A stretch of DNA of 64,000 nt from Desulfobacteraceae bacterium (GTDB lineage: Bacteria; Desulfobacterota; Desulfobacteria; Desulfobacterales; Desulfosalsimonadaceae): positions 124,001-188,000 of the forward strand of contig JABZFM010000001.1 of NCBI GenBank assembly GCA_014237465.1, written 5' to 3'. Every line of letters begins with the position of its first letter. Position 1 is the first letter of the stretch. The position numbers and the translations under genes were made by a program. Below are positions 26,233 through 35,785 of this stretch, one piece after another. The notes under the pieces are model-generated. The model saw nothing but the letters and a program-made list of their open reading frames with translations, had not been told where the DNA came from and did not search any database.

Positions 26233-27012
26233 TTATACCGGCACCTTGATATTGAACTCCCGTGTTTCTTCAATGGTTGGGGCATTTTTCTGGGGTTTAA
26301 ATGTCCGTTCGGCAAACGTCATCTGACCGGAAGGTTCCGCAAGAATCACCGCGGAAGATCGGGTTCCGTAAATGTCACTGAATACAAAGACCGAAGACAG
26401 AATACGTTCCCATTCCAGACCCACGCCGGTATCCGGCAGTTTGTCGTCCGGCGGGCGGTTTTTGTCCGCCAGCACCTGGAAAATATCCTCCGGGTCAATT
26501 GCATTATTTCGATTGCAGATATCCTGTATCCCGGACTTTATTTTTTGGGTTTTCGGCCACGGTGTATCCATCAGGTGATTGCTGATCACATGAATTCCAG
26601 GTTTGATTTTTACGATGTCATTTTTTTTGTTGGAATACCACCACAATTGATGCATGTCGCCGACCACCAGGTTGAATCCGTTATATGTTTTTCCTGAATT
26701 TTTAATGGCTTGAAGATAATCTTCAGGATGGTGATCCGAGGCAAGAAAATTGCTGACAAGAAGCCCTCTTGAAGGCGCATGGGGATCCATTGCTGCCGGT
26801 TCCCGAAAATTGGTAATGGCGGCGATGCGCCCGGTTTTTGTAATTCCCAGCCAGGTGCCGTTTTGCTGAAGGTCTCTTCCGGCCAGTATGTTTGGTTGAT
26901 CTTCCCAGAATGAAAGCGGGGCCGTTGGACGATGATAGAATTCATCCCGGTTTGCGGCAATGATCAGTGGGTAGAGCGGATGGTTTTGGGTTGCAATGGC
27001 GATCAAACACAT
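26233..27012 (-). CDS. NRDE/TANGO2 family protein
   Basis: A 259-residue NRDE protein. It starts MCLIAIATQNHPLYPLIIAA followed by NRDEFYHRP, which gives the family its name. The invariant Cys2 could act as an N-terminal nucleophile. GRDLQQNGTWLGITKTGRIA and FRSRGLLVSNFL-like segments follow, and near the C-terminus YGTRSSAVIL is typical. The biochemical role of bacterial members is not established; eukaryotic TANGO2 is linked to heme and lipid handling. No strong ribosome binding site is visible. It may share a transcript with lepB, 51 bases downstream. Confidence 0.88.
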   Translation of the reverse strand: MCLIAIATQNHPLYPLIIAANRDEFYHRPTAPLSFWEDQPNILAGRDLQQNGTWLGITKTGRIAAITNFREPAAMDPHAPSRGLLVSNFLASDHHPEDYLQAIKNSGKTYNGFNLVVGDMHQLWWYSNKKNDIVKIKPGIHVISNHLMDTPWPKTQKIKSGIQDICNRNNAIDPEDIFQVLADKNRPPDDKLPDTGVGLEWERILSSVFVFSDIYGTRSSAVILAEPSGQMTFAERTFKPQKNAPTIEETREFNIKVPV

Positions 27013-27256
27013 CAGTTTTTTTAGAATTTATCGTGGTTTAAGCTGGTTATCATAACTGGCTGGCACAAGATTAATTTAATATTATAAAAATAGCAACTTA
27101 TATCATTTCAAGGATTCAATATTGCATGTGGTTTGTTCTTGTGTTTTAAATTATGGTTTGTTACAAATTATTATTTATCAGAAAATTTAATTTTACAAAA
27201 ATTATACTTACATATCAATCATAATATCACATCATAATTTCAGGGAGGATTTTCAT

Positions 27257-28543
27257 ATGCAGGAGGCAGTCATTGTCAGTTGTGCAAGAACACCGGTGGG
27301 TTCATTCGGCGGTACGCTAAAAAATGTGTCTGCGATTGAATTGGGTTCATTGGCCATTAATGAAGCGGTGAAACGGGCGGGTTTGCGCCCGGTCATCAGT
27401 GATGAAATGAAAGAAGTCTGCCCGGATAAATTAAAAGATCAGGGAAAGATTGATCTGGAAAGCAAGCTGGAAGAATGGGACGACAGTGCCACACCGTTTG
27501 TGGTGGATGAAGTGATTATGGGAAATGTACTTCTGGCCGGTCAGGGACAGAATCCTGCCCGTCAGGCCATGATAAGTGCCGGAATTCCAAAGGAAACACC
27601 GGCATATACAATTAACAAAGTGTGTGCTTCCGGATTGAAGGCCATTGCCCTGGGCGCATCTTCCATTATGTGCGAAGAAGCCGATGTAATCATTGCCGGC
27701 GGTCAGGAGTGTATGAGTATGGCTCCCATGGCATTGCCAAAGGCCCGGTGGGGGCATCGGATGGAAGTGACCGGCAAGGGCGAGCTTTATGATTTAATGG
27801 TATTTGACGGTCTGTATGAAATTTTTTACGGATATCATATGGGGGTCACGGCTGAAAATATTGCTGAAAAATATAAAATCTCCCGCCAGGAGCAGGATGA
27901 ACTATCCCTGCTCAGCCATAACAGAGCGCTGGCTGCCATCAAAGACGGCACATTTGCAAAGGAAATCATACCGGTTGTGATCAAGGGTCGCAAAGGGGAT
28001 GTGGTCGTGGACACGGATGAACGTCCCATGGAAACAAGTATGGAGAAAATGGCCAAACTGCGGCCGGTGTTCAAAAAAGACGGCAGTGTCACCGCCGGTA
28101 ATGCTTCCGGTATCAATGACGGGGCAGCGGCAGTGGTGGTGATGAGCGCGGCCAAGGCAAAAGAGCTGGGCCTGGCGCCTCTGGCAAAGATCAAGGCTTT
28201 TGCCGGCAGCGGTCTGGATCCGGCATATATGGGACTCGGACCCATCCCGGCCATCCGGAAAGTATTGAAGAAAACATCCATGAATATCAATGATATTGAT
28301 GTGATTGAACTCAATGAAGCCTTTGCCTCCCAAGCCATTGCCTGCATGCGGGAACTGGAACTCCCCTATGATAAGCCCAACCAGGTGGGCAGCGGAGTCT
28401 CTTTGGGGCATCCCATAGGATGTACGGGGGCACGTCAGATGGTGACCTGCCTGAACCTCATGAAGCAGAAACAGTTAAAAACCGGCTTGATTTCCATGTG
28501 TATCGGCGGCGGCATGGGAATGGCCATGATTATAGAATCATGA
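27257..28543 (+). CDS. Acetyl-CoA acetyltransferase with an N-terminal insertion
   Basis: A 428-residue biosynthetic/degradative thiolase. The nucleophile is Cys123 in INKVCASGLKA; NEAFASQA, GHPIGCTGAR and the second active cysteine in SMCIGGGMG complete the site. Compared with the usual length of about 393, there is an extra charged segment at about residues 45-80 (EMKEVCPDKLKDQGKIDLES and onward) before DEVIMGNVL, near the dimer/tetramer interface. GGGAGG precedes ATG 27257. The 240-base AT-rich spacer upstream probably holds its promoter. Confidence 0.92.
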   Translation: MQEAVIVSCARTPVGSFGGTLKNVSAIELGSLAINEAVKRAGLRPVISDEMKEVCPDKLKDQGKIDLESKLEEWDDSATPFVVDEVIMGNVLLAGQGQNPARQAMISAGIPKETPAYTINKVCASGLKAIALGASSIMCEEADVIIAGGQECMSMAPMALPKARWGHRMEVTGKGELYDLMVFDGLYEIFYGYHMGVTAENIAEKYKISRQEQDELSLLSHNRALAAIKDGTFAKEIIPVVIKGRKGDVVVDTDERPMETSMEKMAKLRPVFKKDGSVTAGNASGINDGAAAVVVMSAAKAKELGLAPLAKIKAFAGSGLDPAYMGLGPIPAIRKVLKKTSMNINDIDVIELNEAFASQAIACMRELELPYDKPNQVGSGVSLGHPIGCTGARQMVTCLNLMKQKQLKTGLISMCIGGGMGMAMIIES

Positions 28544-28626
28544 TTTTCAGTTAATTAAAAAGTTGTCAGGTGCTCTTTTTTCAAACGTTAGTGCACTGAT
28601 GATTTTCCGGACAAGGAGATAGGAAT

Positions 28627-28797
28627 ATGGATATGGATATGTCAAAAATCAGCAGAAAAATCGGAACAATGGTTCTCATGGGAGTGCCGGCGATTATCGG
28701 CGGCGGTATTGTGTATTACGCATTTGGAAGTTATACGCCGCTGATTGTTTATGAAGTGATTCTGGGGTTTGCGTTCCTTGGATTTATCAGCAGGTAA
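28627..28797 (+). CDS. Small two-helix membrane protein (56 aa)
   Basis: ATG 28627 follows AAGGAGATAGG, an excellent ribosome binding site. The product begins MDMDMSKISRKIGTMVLMGV and has two hydrophobic segments (about residues 13-31 and 36-53). The stop is TAA at 28795-28797. It sits alone between thiolase and gyrA. There is no homology I recognise; the site, the GC-rich third positions and the clean hydrophobic pattern support a real gene. Confidence 0.6.
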   Translation: MDMDMSKISRKIGTMVLMGVPAIIGGGIVYYAFGSYTPLIVYEVILGFAFLGFISR

Positions 28798-28913
28798 AAT
28801 CGTCGAAGTTGATGGCCTTTGCAATTCCTTTATTTGAATGGCTTGCGATGGCATCTGGGAAGCGCTTGTAAAATACATTGTAATCCCGGGAAGTTTTTTG
28901 AGCAGGAGAGGCT

Positions 28914-31358
28914 ATGAGTCAGGTCGAAGAAAGAAGAGAAGAAGAAATCAGTATTGAAAAAGAGATGAGACAGTCGTATCTGGATTACGCGATGAGTGTC
29001 ATCATTGGAAGAGCGCTTCCTGATGTCCGGGATGGCTTAAAGCCCGTGCATCGTCGGATACTTTTCGCCATGAGCGAATTGAAAAATGACTGGAATAAAC
29101 CGAATAAGAAATCCGCGAGAATTGTTGGTGATGTGATTGGTAAGTATCATCCCCATGGAGATTCAGCGGTATATGACGCCCTGGTTCGAATGGCACAGAC
29201 GTTTTCTCTCAGGTATCCCATGGTTCAGGGGCAGGGAAACTTCGGATCCGTTGACGGGGATCCGCCGGCAGCCATGCGGTATACGGAAGTCCGGATGATG
29301 CGTCTGGCGCATGAGATGATGGAGGACATTGAAAAGGAAACGGTTGATTTTAATGTCAACTATGATGAAACGCTGGAAGAGCCGGAAGTTCTGCCGGCAA
29401 AAATTCCTTCCCTGTTGCTCAACGGCTCATCCGGTATTGCGGTGGGCATGGCAACCAATATTCCGCCTCATAATCTGACGGAACTGTGTAATGCCCTAAA
29501 AGCCTTGATTGATAATCCGGATATTGAATTTGAGCAATTGATTGAACACCTGTCCGGCCCTGATTTTCCGACCGGCGGTATTATTTACGGCAACCAGGGC
29601 ATTATTGACGCCTACAGGACGGGCCGGGGGAAGCTTCGGATTCGGGCACGAGTGGATATTGAACAGGATGCAAAATCCAAATCAGAGACAATTGTTGTCC
29701 GGGAAATTCCCTACCAGGTCAATAAGGCAAATTTGATTTTAAAAATTGCGCAGTTGATTAAGGATAAACAGCTTGAAGGGGTGAGGTATGTCCGGGATGA
29801 ATCTGACAAGGACGGCATTCGCATTGCCATTGCCTTAAAAAGGGACCAGATTCCCGAAGTTATCCTCAACCAGCTTTATAAGCACACTTCCCTTGAGCAT
29901 AATTTCGGGATTATATTTCTGGCGGTCGTCAATAAGCGGCCCCAGGTGATGTGTTTAAAAGAAATCCTTGAACATTTTATTGTCCACAGAAAAGAGATCA
30001 TCATCCGGAGGACCCGCTTTGACCTGAAAAAGGCCGAAGCCCGGGCCCATATTCTGGAGGGCTTGATTATTGCTCTGGATAACCTGGATGAAGTCGTGAC
30101 CTTGATCCGAAATTCCAAATCACCGCCAGAAGCCAAAGAGCAGTTGATGCGCCGGTTTGAATTGACCGAAATTCAGGCCCAGGCCATTTTAGATATGCGG
30201 CTCCAGCGCTTAACCGGTCTTGAAAGGGATAAAATCAAGGCCGAACATGTGGGCATTTTAAAGGATATTTCCCGTTTTCAGGAGATTTTGTCCAGCGAAC
30301 GGATTGTCTTGAATCTGATTAAAGGTGATCTGACCGAGATGCAGGAACTATACGGGGATGAACGCCGGACAAAAATCGTTGCGGAATCCAAGGAAATTAC
30401 CCTTGCGGATATGATCGCTGAAGAAGATATGGTGGTCACGATTTCGAACAGCGGCTACATTAAACGAAATCCCATTACCATGTACCAGCAGCAGCACCGG
30501 GGAGGAAAAGGCAAAACCGGGATGGGGACCAAGGAAGAGGATTTTGTTGAACATTTATTTGTCGCTTCAACCCATCATACATTTTTGTTCTTTACGAACC
30601 TGGGTCGGTTATACTGGTGCAAGGTATATGATATCCCCCAGAGCAGCCGGACGAGCCGCGGCAAAGCGATTGTCAACATGTTAAATCTGGGGCCTGACGA
30701 AAGTCTGGCAACGGTGCTGGCAGTTCCGGATTTTGAGCCGGGCAATCATGTCATTATGGCCACACGACAGGGGGTTGTCAAAAAAACGGATATTCTGGCT
30801 TACAGCCGCCCGCGTACCGGCGGAATCATTGCCGTTAATTTAAAGGAAGGTGATGAGCTGATTTCGGCGAGAATGACGGATGGGACCCAGAACGTGTTTT
30901 TATGTTCATCACTGGGTAAATCTATCCGATTCCATGAATCCGATGTACGCCCCACCGGCCGGACCGCAAGCGGCGTCCGGGGTATAAATCTGGGCAAGGA
31001 TGACCGTCTGGTGGGGATGGAGGTGCTGTCTCACGGTCAGAACCTGTTTACGGTCACTGAAAACGGATATGGAAAACGAACGTTGATTGATGAATACCCG
31101 GTTCAGAAGCGCGGCGGAAAAGGTGTCATCACTATTAAAACCAGCACCCGAAACGGGCGTGTGGTAACCATTCTGGTTGTGGGTGAAGAAGATGAAGTGA
31201 TGATGATCACCGATATTGGAAAAATTATCCGGTTGCAGATTTCCGGCATTTCGGTGATCAGCCGAAATACCCAGGGCGTGCGACTGATGGTTATGGATTC
31301 CGGGGAACGGCTGGTCGGCGCAGCAAGGCTTGCAGAGAATGCAGAGAAGGAAGAATAA
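28914..31358 (+). CDS. gyrA: DNA gyrase subunit A
   Basis: An 814-residue type IIA topoisomerase subunit that cuts and reseals DNA. The catalytic tyrosine is Tyr123 in [10 protein letters not shown]. The quinolone-determining region [17 protein letters not shown] has Ser84 and Asp88, the quinolone-sensitive residues. The C-terminal beta-pinwheel contains the GyrA box-like QQHRGGKG, needed to wrap DNA, which distinguishes it from ParC. GCAGGAGAGG precedes ATG 28914. The stop is immediately followed by gpsA. gyrB is not in this window. Confidence 0.97.
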   Translation: MSQVEERREEEISIEKEMRQSYLDYAMSVIIGRALPDVRDGLKPVHRRILFAMSELKNDWNKPNKKSARIVGDVIGKYHPHGDSAVYDALVRMAQTFSLRYPMVQGQGNFGSVDGDPPAAMRYTEVRMMRLAHEMMEDIEKETVDFNVNYDETLEEPEVLPAKIPSLLLNGSSGIAVGMATNIPPHNLTELCNALKALIDNPDIEFEQLIEHLSGPDFPTGGIIYGNQGIIDAYRTGRGKLRIRARVDIEQDAKSKSETIVVREIPYQVNKANLILKIAQLIKDKQLEGVRYVRDESDKDGIRIAIALKRDQIPEVILNQLYKHTSLEHNFGIIFLAVVNKRPQVMCLKEILEHFIVHRKEIIIRRTRFDLKKAEARAHILEGLIIALDNLDEVVTLIRNSKSPPEAKEQLMRRFELTEIQAQAILDMRLQRLTGLERDKIKAEHVGILKDISRFQEILSSERIVLNLIKGDLTEMQELYGDERRTKIVAESKEITLADMIAEEDMVVTISNSGYIKRNPITMYQQQHRGGKGKTGMGTKEEDFVEHLFVASTHHTFLFFTNLGRLYWCKVYDIPQSSRTSRGKAIVNMLNLGPDESLATVLAVPDFEPGNHVIMATRQGVVKKTDILAYSRPRTGGIIAVNLKEGDELISARMTDGTQNVFLCSSLGKSIRFHESDVRPTGRTASGVRGINLGKDDRLVGMEVLSHGQNLFTVTENGYGKRTLIDEYPVQKRGGKGVITIKTSTRNGRVVTILVVGEEDEVMMITDIGKIIRLQISGISVISRNTQGVRLMVMDSGERLVGAARLAENAEKEE

Positions 31359-32384
31359 ATGGATGTTGAATCCGCAAGAATCGGCGTGGTTGGTGCCGGG
31401 AGTTGGGGCACGGCCCTTGCCAGTTTGCTGGGCATGAAGGGATATCCTGTTGAGCTTTGGGTTTATGAAAAGGAAGTAAAAGACAGCATTGCCGGTTCTA
31501 ATGAGAATAAACTGTTTCTACCGGGGATTCCCCTTTCGGAAAATATCGCCCCGTCCAATGATATTGCCGACGTTGTGTCGGACAAGGATCTCGTTCTTGT
31601 GGTGGTCCCTTCCCATGTCATGCGGGAAACGGCATCAAAGTTTGCCGAGTATCTGTCCGATCAGACAATACTGGTATCGGCGTCCAAAGGAATTGAAAAC
31701 AAGACCCATTTAACCATGACCGGTGTGCTGGAAGACGTGCTGCCTGAATCGTTTAAAAACAGGCTGGCAGTACTTTCCGGCCCGAGTTTTGGGCGGGAAG
31801 TGGCTAAAAAAGTGCCAACCGTCGTTACGGCGGCGTCTTCGGATCCTTTAGTGGCAATGTTTGTTCAGAATGTTTTTGTAACACCGTTTTTCAGGGTATA
31901 CACCCATGACGATATGATGGGTGTGGAACTGGGTGGGGCGGTTAAAAACGTCATTGCCATCGCATCCGGGATTATCGACGGTCTTCGTCTGGGTTTAAAT
32001 ACCCGGGCCGCATTAATCACCCGGGGGCTCACCGAGATGCGTCGTCTGGGCGTGCGGCTTGGTGCAAATCCCCACACGTTTTCCGGCCTTGCAGGTATGG
32101 GCGATCTTATTTTGACATGCACCGGGTCTCTCAGCCGTAACCACACCGTCGGCAAGCTGATAGGGGAAGGCAGAAAACTCGATGAAATTCTGGCGGATAT
32201 GAAAATGGTGGCCGAAGGGGTAAAGACCGCAAAATCCGTGAGGAACCTGTCTATCCGTGTCGGCGTTGACATGCCGATTTCCCATGCGGTTTACGGCGTT
32301 CTTTACGAGGACCTTTCCCCGGAAGAAGCGGTTTATCAGTTGATGACCAGGGATCTTAAGGACGAGATGGAAGACATCCGCTGA
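31359..32384 (+). CDS. gpsA: Glycerol-3-phosphate dehydrogenase [NAD(P)+]
   Basis: A 341-residue enzyme that makes glycerol 3-phosphate for phospholipids. The Rossmann motif is GAGSWGTALASLLG (residues 8-21). The catalytic lysine is in GGAVKNVIAIASGI (about residue 195), followed by NTRAALITRGLTEM and FSGLAGMGDLILTCTGSLSR, which are strongly conserved. It starts directly after the gyrA stop codon with no spacer, so it is very likely translated by coupling from the gyrA message. Confidence 0.96.
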   Translation: MDVESARIGVVGAGSWGTALASLLGMKGYPVELWVYEKEVKDSIAGSNENKLFLPGIPLSENIAPSNDIADVVSDKDLVLVVVPSHVMRETASKFAEYLSDQTILVSASKGIENKTHLTMTGVLEDVLPESFKNRLAVLSGPSFGREVAKKVPTVVTAASSDPLVAMFVQNVFVTPFFRVYTHDDMMGVELGGAVKNVIAIASGIIDGLRLGLNTRAALITRGLTEMRRLGVRLGANPHTFSGLAGMGDLILTCTGSLSRNHTVGKLIGEGRKLDEILADMKMVAEGVKTAKSVRNLSIRVGVDMPISHAVYGVLYEDLSPEEAVYQLMTRDLKDEMEDIR

Positions 32385-32526
32385 AAACCGGTTTTAAAAT
32401 TTCATCTAAGGCCCGATGACTGCGTTGCCGTCTTCCTCAAAATGCTCACATACATTCGTATGCTCCGCTTTTTCGTCAGCCGGCGCCTTATCCTCGGACC
32501 TGATCTGATTTTTAAAACCGGTTTTA
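32384..32526. repeat. Long intergenic inverted repeat, copy 4
   Basis: Outer arms AAAACCGGTTTTAAAA (32384-32399) and TTTTTAAAACCGGTTTT (32509-32526) are nearly perfect complements. The interior has GACTGCGTTGCCG, TGCTCACATACATTCG, TATGCTCCGCTTTTTCG and GGCGCCTTA. It begins at the last base of the gpsA stop codon. It is the best preserved member of the family in the window. Confidence 0.85.
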
Positions 32527-32589
32527 AGATGAATTTGACATTTCTTCTTTGCCATCAAGCTATGAGCTAATATGGGGTGACCAATAATA

Positions 32590-33312
32590 ATGGTAAAAGA
32601 TGTCTCAAAACATAAAGGAGCGGGGCACCGGCAGCGGCTGCGGGACAAGTTTATGAATTCCGGTTTAAGCGGGTTTCATGATTATGAAGTTATTGAGTTG
32701 CTCCTAACAATTGCAACTCCTCAAAAAGACTGCAAGGATGCCGCAAAAGCCGCTCTTGCCAGGTTTGAGACCCTTCAGGGGGTATTTGAGGCATCGGTCA
32801 TTGATCTTTGCTCAGTCAAGGGAATTGGGCCGAAGAATGTGTTCGGCATTAAACTGATTAAATCGGTCGCCGACCGGTATCTGGAAAAAAAAGTGATCAT
32901 GAAGGATCCTTTGAATAACTCAAAGGCGCTGTTTGATTACCTGTATCTTTCAATGGGATCCAAAGATAGGGAATGTTTCAAAGTCCTTTTTTTAGATGCG
33001 AAGAACCGAGTTACTACGATTGAAACACTTTTTACAGGGACATTGACTGCCAGTTCGGTTTACCCGAGGGAAGTGGTTCGGGCGGCGCTTGACCGGAGTG
33101 CGGCCGCCCTGATTTTTGCGCATAATCATCCCTCTGGTGATTCGGAGCCGTCCCCGGCGGACTATTCCATTACCCGTCAGCTGCTTTTTGCCTGCCAGAC
33201 CGTGGGAATCACTGTTCATGAGCATATTGTGATCGGCAATCATCAATACTTCAGCTTTGCGGACCAGGGGCATATCGCCCAAATGAATCGCGAGTATAAA
33301 AAATCTACATAA
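32590..33312 (+). CDS. radC: RadC family JAB-domain protein
   Basis: A 240-residue RadC/UPF0758 protein. The N-terminal helix-hairpin-helix region contains SVKGIGPKNVFGIKLI. The C-terminal JAB1/MPN domain has the metal motif AHNHPSGDSEPSPAD near residues 176-190, with an upstream conserved glutamate. It was once linked to DNA repair; the true activity is unknown, and a metallo-isopeptidase fold is clear. A small cysteine-rich gene follows 17 bases downstream. Confidence 0.93.
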   Translation: MVKDVSKHKGAGHRQRLRDKFMNSGLSGFHDYEVIELLLTIATPQKDCKDAAKAALARFETLQGVFEASVIDLCSVKGIGPKNVFGIKLIKSVADRYLEKKVIMKDPLNNSKALFDYLYLSMGSKDRECFKVLFLDAKNRVTTIETLFTGTLTASSVYPREVVRAALDRSAAALIFAHNHPSGDSEPSPADYSITRQLLFACQTVGITVHEHIVIGNHQYFSFADQGHIAQMNREYKKST

Positions 33313-33329
33313 AGGATGCTTCAACTGTT

Positions 33330-33593
33330 ATGGGAGAGAATGAACACAAACCGGACTGTTTCGGGGTTATCGACATTGTTTTTCCGATGCATGATGACGG
33401 ACTGCGGCATTCTCCTGAAAGTTGTATGGTGTGCTTGTATAAAACCGAATGCCTGCGGACGGCCATAAAAAATCCGGACGGTCTTAAAGTCCAGGAGGAA
33501 ATCGTGGACCGGGCCTATGAATCCAAAAAGATCAGTTTTTTGAAACGGTGGTCGAAAAGAAAATATATTCATAAAATTAGAAAAGAAAAGTAA
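33330..33593 (+). CDS. Conserved small cysteine-containing protein
   Basis: An 87-residue protein. Three cysteines in SPESCMVCLYKTECLRTAIK (about residues 31-50) plus an earlier Cys10 could bind zinc or a cluster; the C-terminal third is very basic. I recall similar short proteins in other Desulfobacterota but know no function. It is close behind radC and probably cotranscribed. The ATG at 33330 lies 18 bases after the radC stop. Confidence 0.65.
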   Translation: MGENEHKPDCFGVIDIVFPMHDDGLRHSPESCMVCLYKTECLRTAIKNPDGLKVQEEIVDRAYESKKISFLKRWSKRKYIHKIRKEK

Positions 33594-33598
33594 TCGCT

Positions 33599-33754
33599 TA
33601 GGTGAATAGACTGAAGGCTGAAGGTTAAAAAAACAGCGGTGTATCCATTTTTATATCTGTTCGAGCGGAAAATATATAATTATCTGTTGAAACTGGTTGT
33701 TTTTTTCTTCAGTCTTCTACCTTCTACCTTCTACCTTCTACCTAAATACTTCAG
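33599..33754. repeat. Two opposed heptamer-repeat tracts before pgk
   Basis: The left tract 33599-33628 (GGTGAATAGACTGAAGGCTG, AAGG) and the right tract 33707-33754 (CTTCAGTCTTCTACC followed by repeated TTCTACC units and CTTCAG) are complementary to each other and belong to the same heptamer family as 2781-2823. The right tract has at least four TTCTACC units. Together they could pair into a long hairpin just upstream of pgk. Confidence 0.65.
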
Positions 33755-33777
33755 TCAGAAAGAAAGGAAGCTACCAC

Positions 33778-34962
33778 ATGCGTTCTATTAAAGAACTGGA
33801 TGTTTCAGGCAAAAAAGTGCTGGTGCGGGTGGATTTTAATGTGCCCATGGACAAACATCAGAATATCACGGATGATACACGGATTCGTTCTGTTTTATCG
33901 ACACTGCGGTATGTTCTGGACCATAACGGCATCTTGGTTATTATGTCACATATGGGCCGTCCTAAAGGAAAAGTCGTGCAGGCGTTTAGTCTGGCGCCGG
34001 TGGCAAAGCGCCTGGGAAGGCTTTTGCAGCAGAACGTCAAAATGGCGCCGGACTGTATCGGGCCGGACGTGAAAAAAATGGTCGACGAAATGAATACCGG
34101 CGATATCCTGCTGTTGGAAAACCTGCGGTTTTATCCTGGAGAACAGGCCAACGAGGATGCGTTTGCCCGCGAGCTTGCATCTTGTTGTGATATTTATATC
34201 AATAATGCGTTTGCGGTTTCTCACCGCGAGCACGCATCGGTTGCGGCCATCACAAAATATGCTCCCCAGTCCGCCGCCGGTTTTTTGTTGATAAAGGAAC
34301 TGGATTACTTTCACGCGGCCATGGACAATCCCCGGCGTCCGCTGGTTGCGATTGTCGGCGGGGCAAAAGTTTCAAGCAAGCTGGGTGCGCTGAAAAATAT
34401 GTTAAGCCGGGTGAACAAATTCATTATTGGCGGCGCCATGGCCAATACGTTTTTGAAAAGTCAGGGGTTTTATCTCGGAAAATCCATGGTGGAAGAAGAT
34501 CTTGTTGAAGAAGCCGGTGAAATCATGAAGCGGGCCATCAGCGAGGGGATCAAGTTCTATTTACCCGTAGACGCGGTGGTGGCCAGCCAGATTGATCCGA
34601 AAGCCGAGGCAAAAATTGTCCCCATACAGGAGGTCCCGGAGGACTGGATGGCCCTTGATATCGGTCCGGCCTCATCCCGGCTGTTCGCGGAAGTCTTGGA
34701 TGATGCCAAAACCATTGTCTGGAACGGTCCCATGGGAATATTTGAAATGGATGCATTCAGCCGCGGAACGGTTTCAATGGTCCATAGTGTTGCCAATTCC
34801 TATGCATTAACCATTGTCGGGGGCGGTGATACGGATGTCGCGGTTCACTCAACCGGACAGAGCGACCGGTTTTCATATATATCAACCGGCGGGGGCGCGT
34901 TTTTATACCTGATGGAAGGCAAAACATTGCCGGGGGTTGCGGCATTGAATAATTTAACCTAA
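33778..34962 (+). CDS. pgk: Phosphoglycerate kinase
   Basis: A 394-residue glycolytic/gluconeogenic kinase. The N-terminal substrate domain has [20 protein letters not shown] and SHMGRPKG; later come [24 protein letters not shown] and [10 protein letters not shown]. The nucleotide domain ends with [20 protein letters not shown] and [22 protein letters not shown] 33778, preceded by GAAAGGAAG, is the real start; a longer open frame from 33697 runs through repeat DNA and is not likely translated. Confidence 0.96.
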   Translation: MRSIKELDVSGKKVLVRVDFNVPMDKHQNITDDTRIRSVLSTLRYVLDHNGILVIMSHMGRPKGKVVQAFSLAPVAKRLGRLLQQNVKMAPDCIGPDVKKMVDEMNTGDILLLENLRFYPGEQANEDAFARELASCCDIYINNAFAVSHREHASVAAITKYAPQSAAGFLLIKELDYFHAAMDNPRRPLVAIVGGAKVSSKLGALKNMLSRVNKFIIGGAMANTFLKSQGFYLGKSMVEEDLVEEAGEIMKRAISEGIKFYLPVDAVVASQIDPKAEAKIVPIQEVPEDWMALDIGPASSRLFAEVLDDAKTIVWNGPMGIFEMDAFSRGTVSMVHSVANSYALTIVGGGDTDVAVHSTGQSDRFSYISTGGGAFLYLMEGKTLPGVAALNNLT

Positions 34963-34988
34963 TTTGCGTTCAATTCAGGTTCACCCCG

Positions 34989-35684
34989 ATGACTGCCTTT
35001 AAATCTTTTATCATCAAATATAAAATTCAGATTCTGCTGTGTTTATCTGCGGTTCTGGCTTGTGTTATTTTCAGAAATCAGCTGACTGACCTGTATTCTA
35101 TTTTGACTGACAGGGAAGGCATCAAGGATTTTATTGACTCCTGCGGGGCAGGTGCACCGTTTGTATTTATCGGTTTTCAGGTGCTGCAGGTGATGTTTGC
35201 GCCGGTTCCGGGTGAAATCAGCGGTTTTGTGGGGGGGTATCTTTTCGGGACCTTTTTCGGTTTTATTTATTCAAGCATTGGTCTTACTGCAGGTTCTGTA
35301 ATTAATTTCTGGGTTGGCCGGGTGCTGGGGTACCGGTTTGTCCGCAGGGTGGTTCCAAAAGCGAAACTTGAAAAGTTTGATGCATTTATTTCGCACCAGG
35401 GTGTTATTGTTCTTTTATCATTATTTATATTTCCCGGTTTTCCAAAGGATTATCTCTGCCTTTTTCTCGGGGTCACAACACTGCCGTTTAAAATTTTTAT
35501 TCTTCTGGCAGGGTTCGGAAGGATGCCTGGAACGTTGATGCTCAGTCTTCAGGGAGAGTTTTTATTTGCCCAAAATTACTGGGTGCTCGGGGCAATCGTG
35601 TTGGTCAGCCTTTCTGTGTTGCTACTTGCTTTCAAATTCAGAAAAACCTTATACGGGTGGGCGGAACCGATTAATAAAAGATAG
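34989..35684 (+). CDS. TVP38/TMEM64 (VTT-domain) membrane protein
   Basis: A 231-residue integral membrane protein of the DedA/VTT superfamily. The VTT core is seen as FAPVPGEISGFVGGYLFG near residues 75-93, then GSVINFWVGRVLGYRFV and FPGFPKDYLCLFLGVTTLP. It has about six membrane segments including an N-terminal one. Members are thought to act in lipid or membrane homeostasis as scramblase-like proteins. It starts 26 bases after pgk without a strong ribosome binding site and is likely cotranscribed. Confidence 0.85.
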   Translation: MTAFKSFIIKYKIQILLCLSAVLACVIFRNQLTDLYSILTDREGIKDFIDSCGAGAPFVFIGFQVLQVMFAPVPGEISGFVGGYLFGTFFGFIYSSIGLTAGSVINFWVGRVLGYRFVRRVVPKAKLEKFDAFISHQGVIVLLSLFIFPGFPKDYLCLFLGVTTLPFKIFILLAGFGRMPGTLMLSLQGEFLFAQNYWVLGAIVLVSLSVLLLAFKFRKTLYGWAEPINKR

Positions 35685-35785
35685 TCAATTATATCAGTTG
35701 ACTATTTGCCGTATTGGTGCTAAATATGTGATTGTAGTGGTTTGGGAGTTTTTCTGGAAATTTTTATGAGTGTTGGGGGCTGCTG

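Noticed and set aside
28800-28913. Replication origin near gyrA
   Set aside because: No DnaA-box cluster, dnaA, dnaN or gyrB is present; gyrA alone is not evidence of an origin.
33599-33754. CRISPR array
   Set aside because: Units are only 7 bases, without spacers or cas genes; these are simple tandem repeats.
33697-33777. Upstream extension of pgk
   Set aside because: The frame is open, but it runs through heptamer repeats; the strong GAAAGGAAG site and family alignment place the start at 33778.
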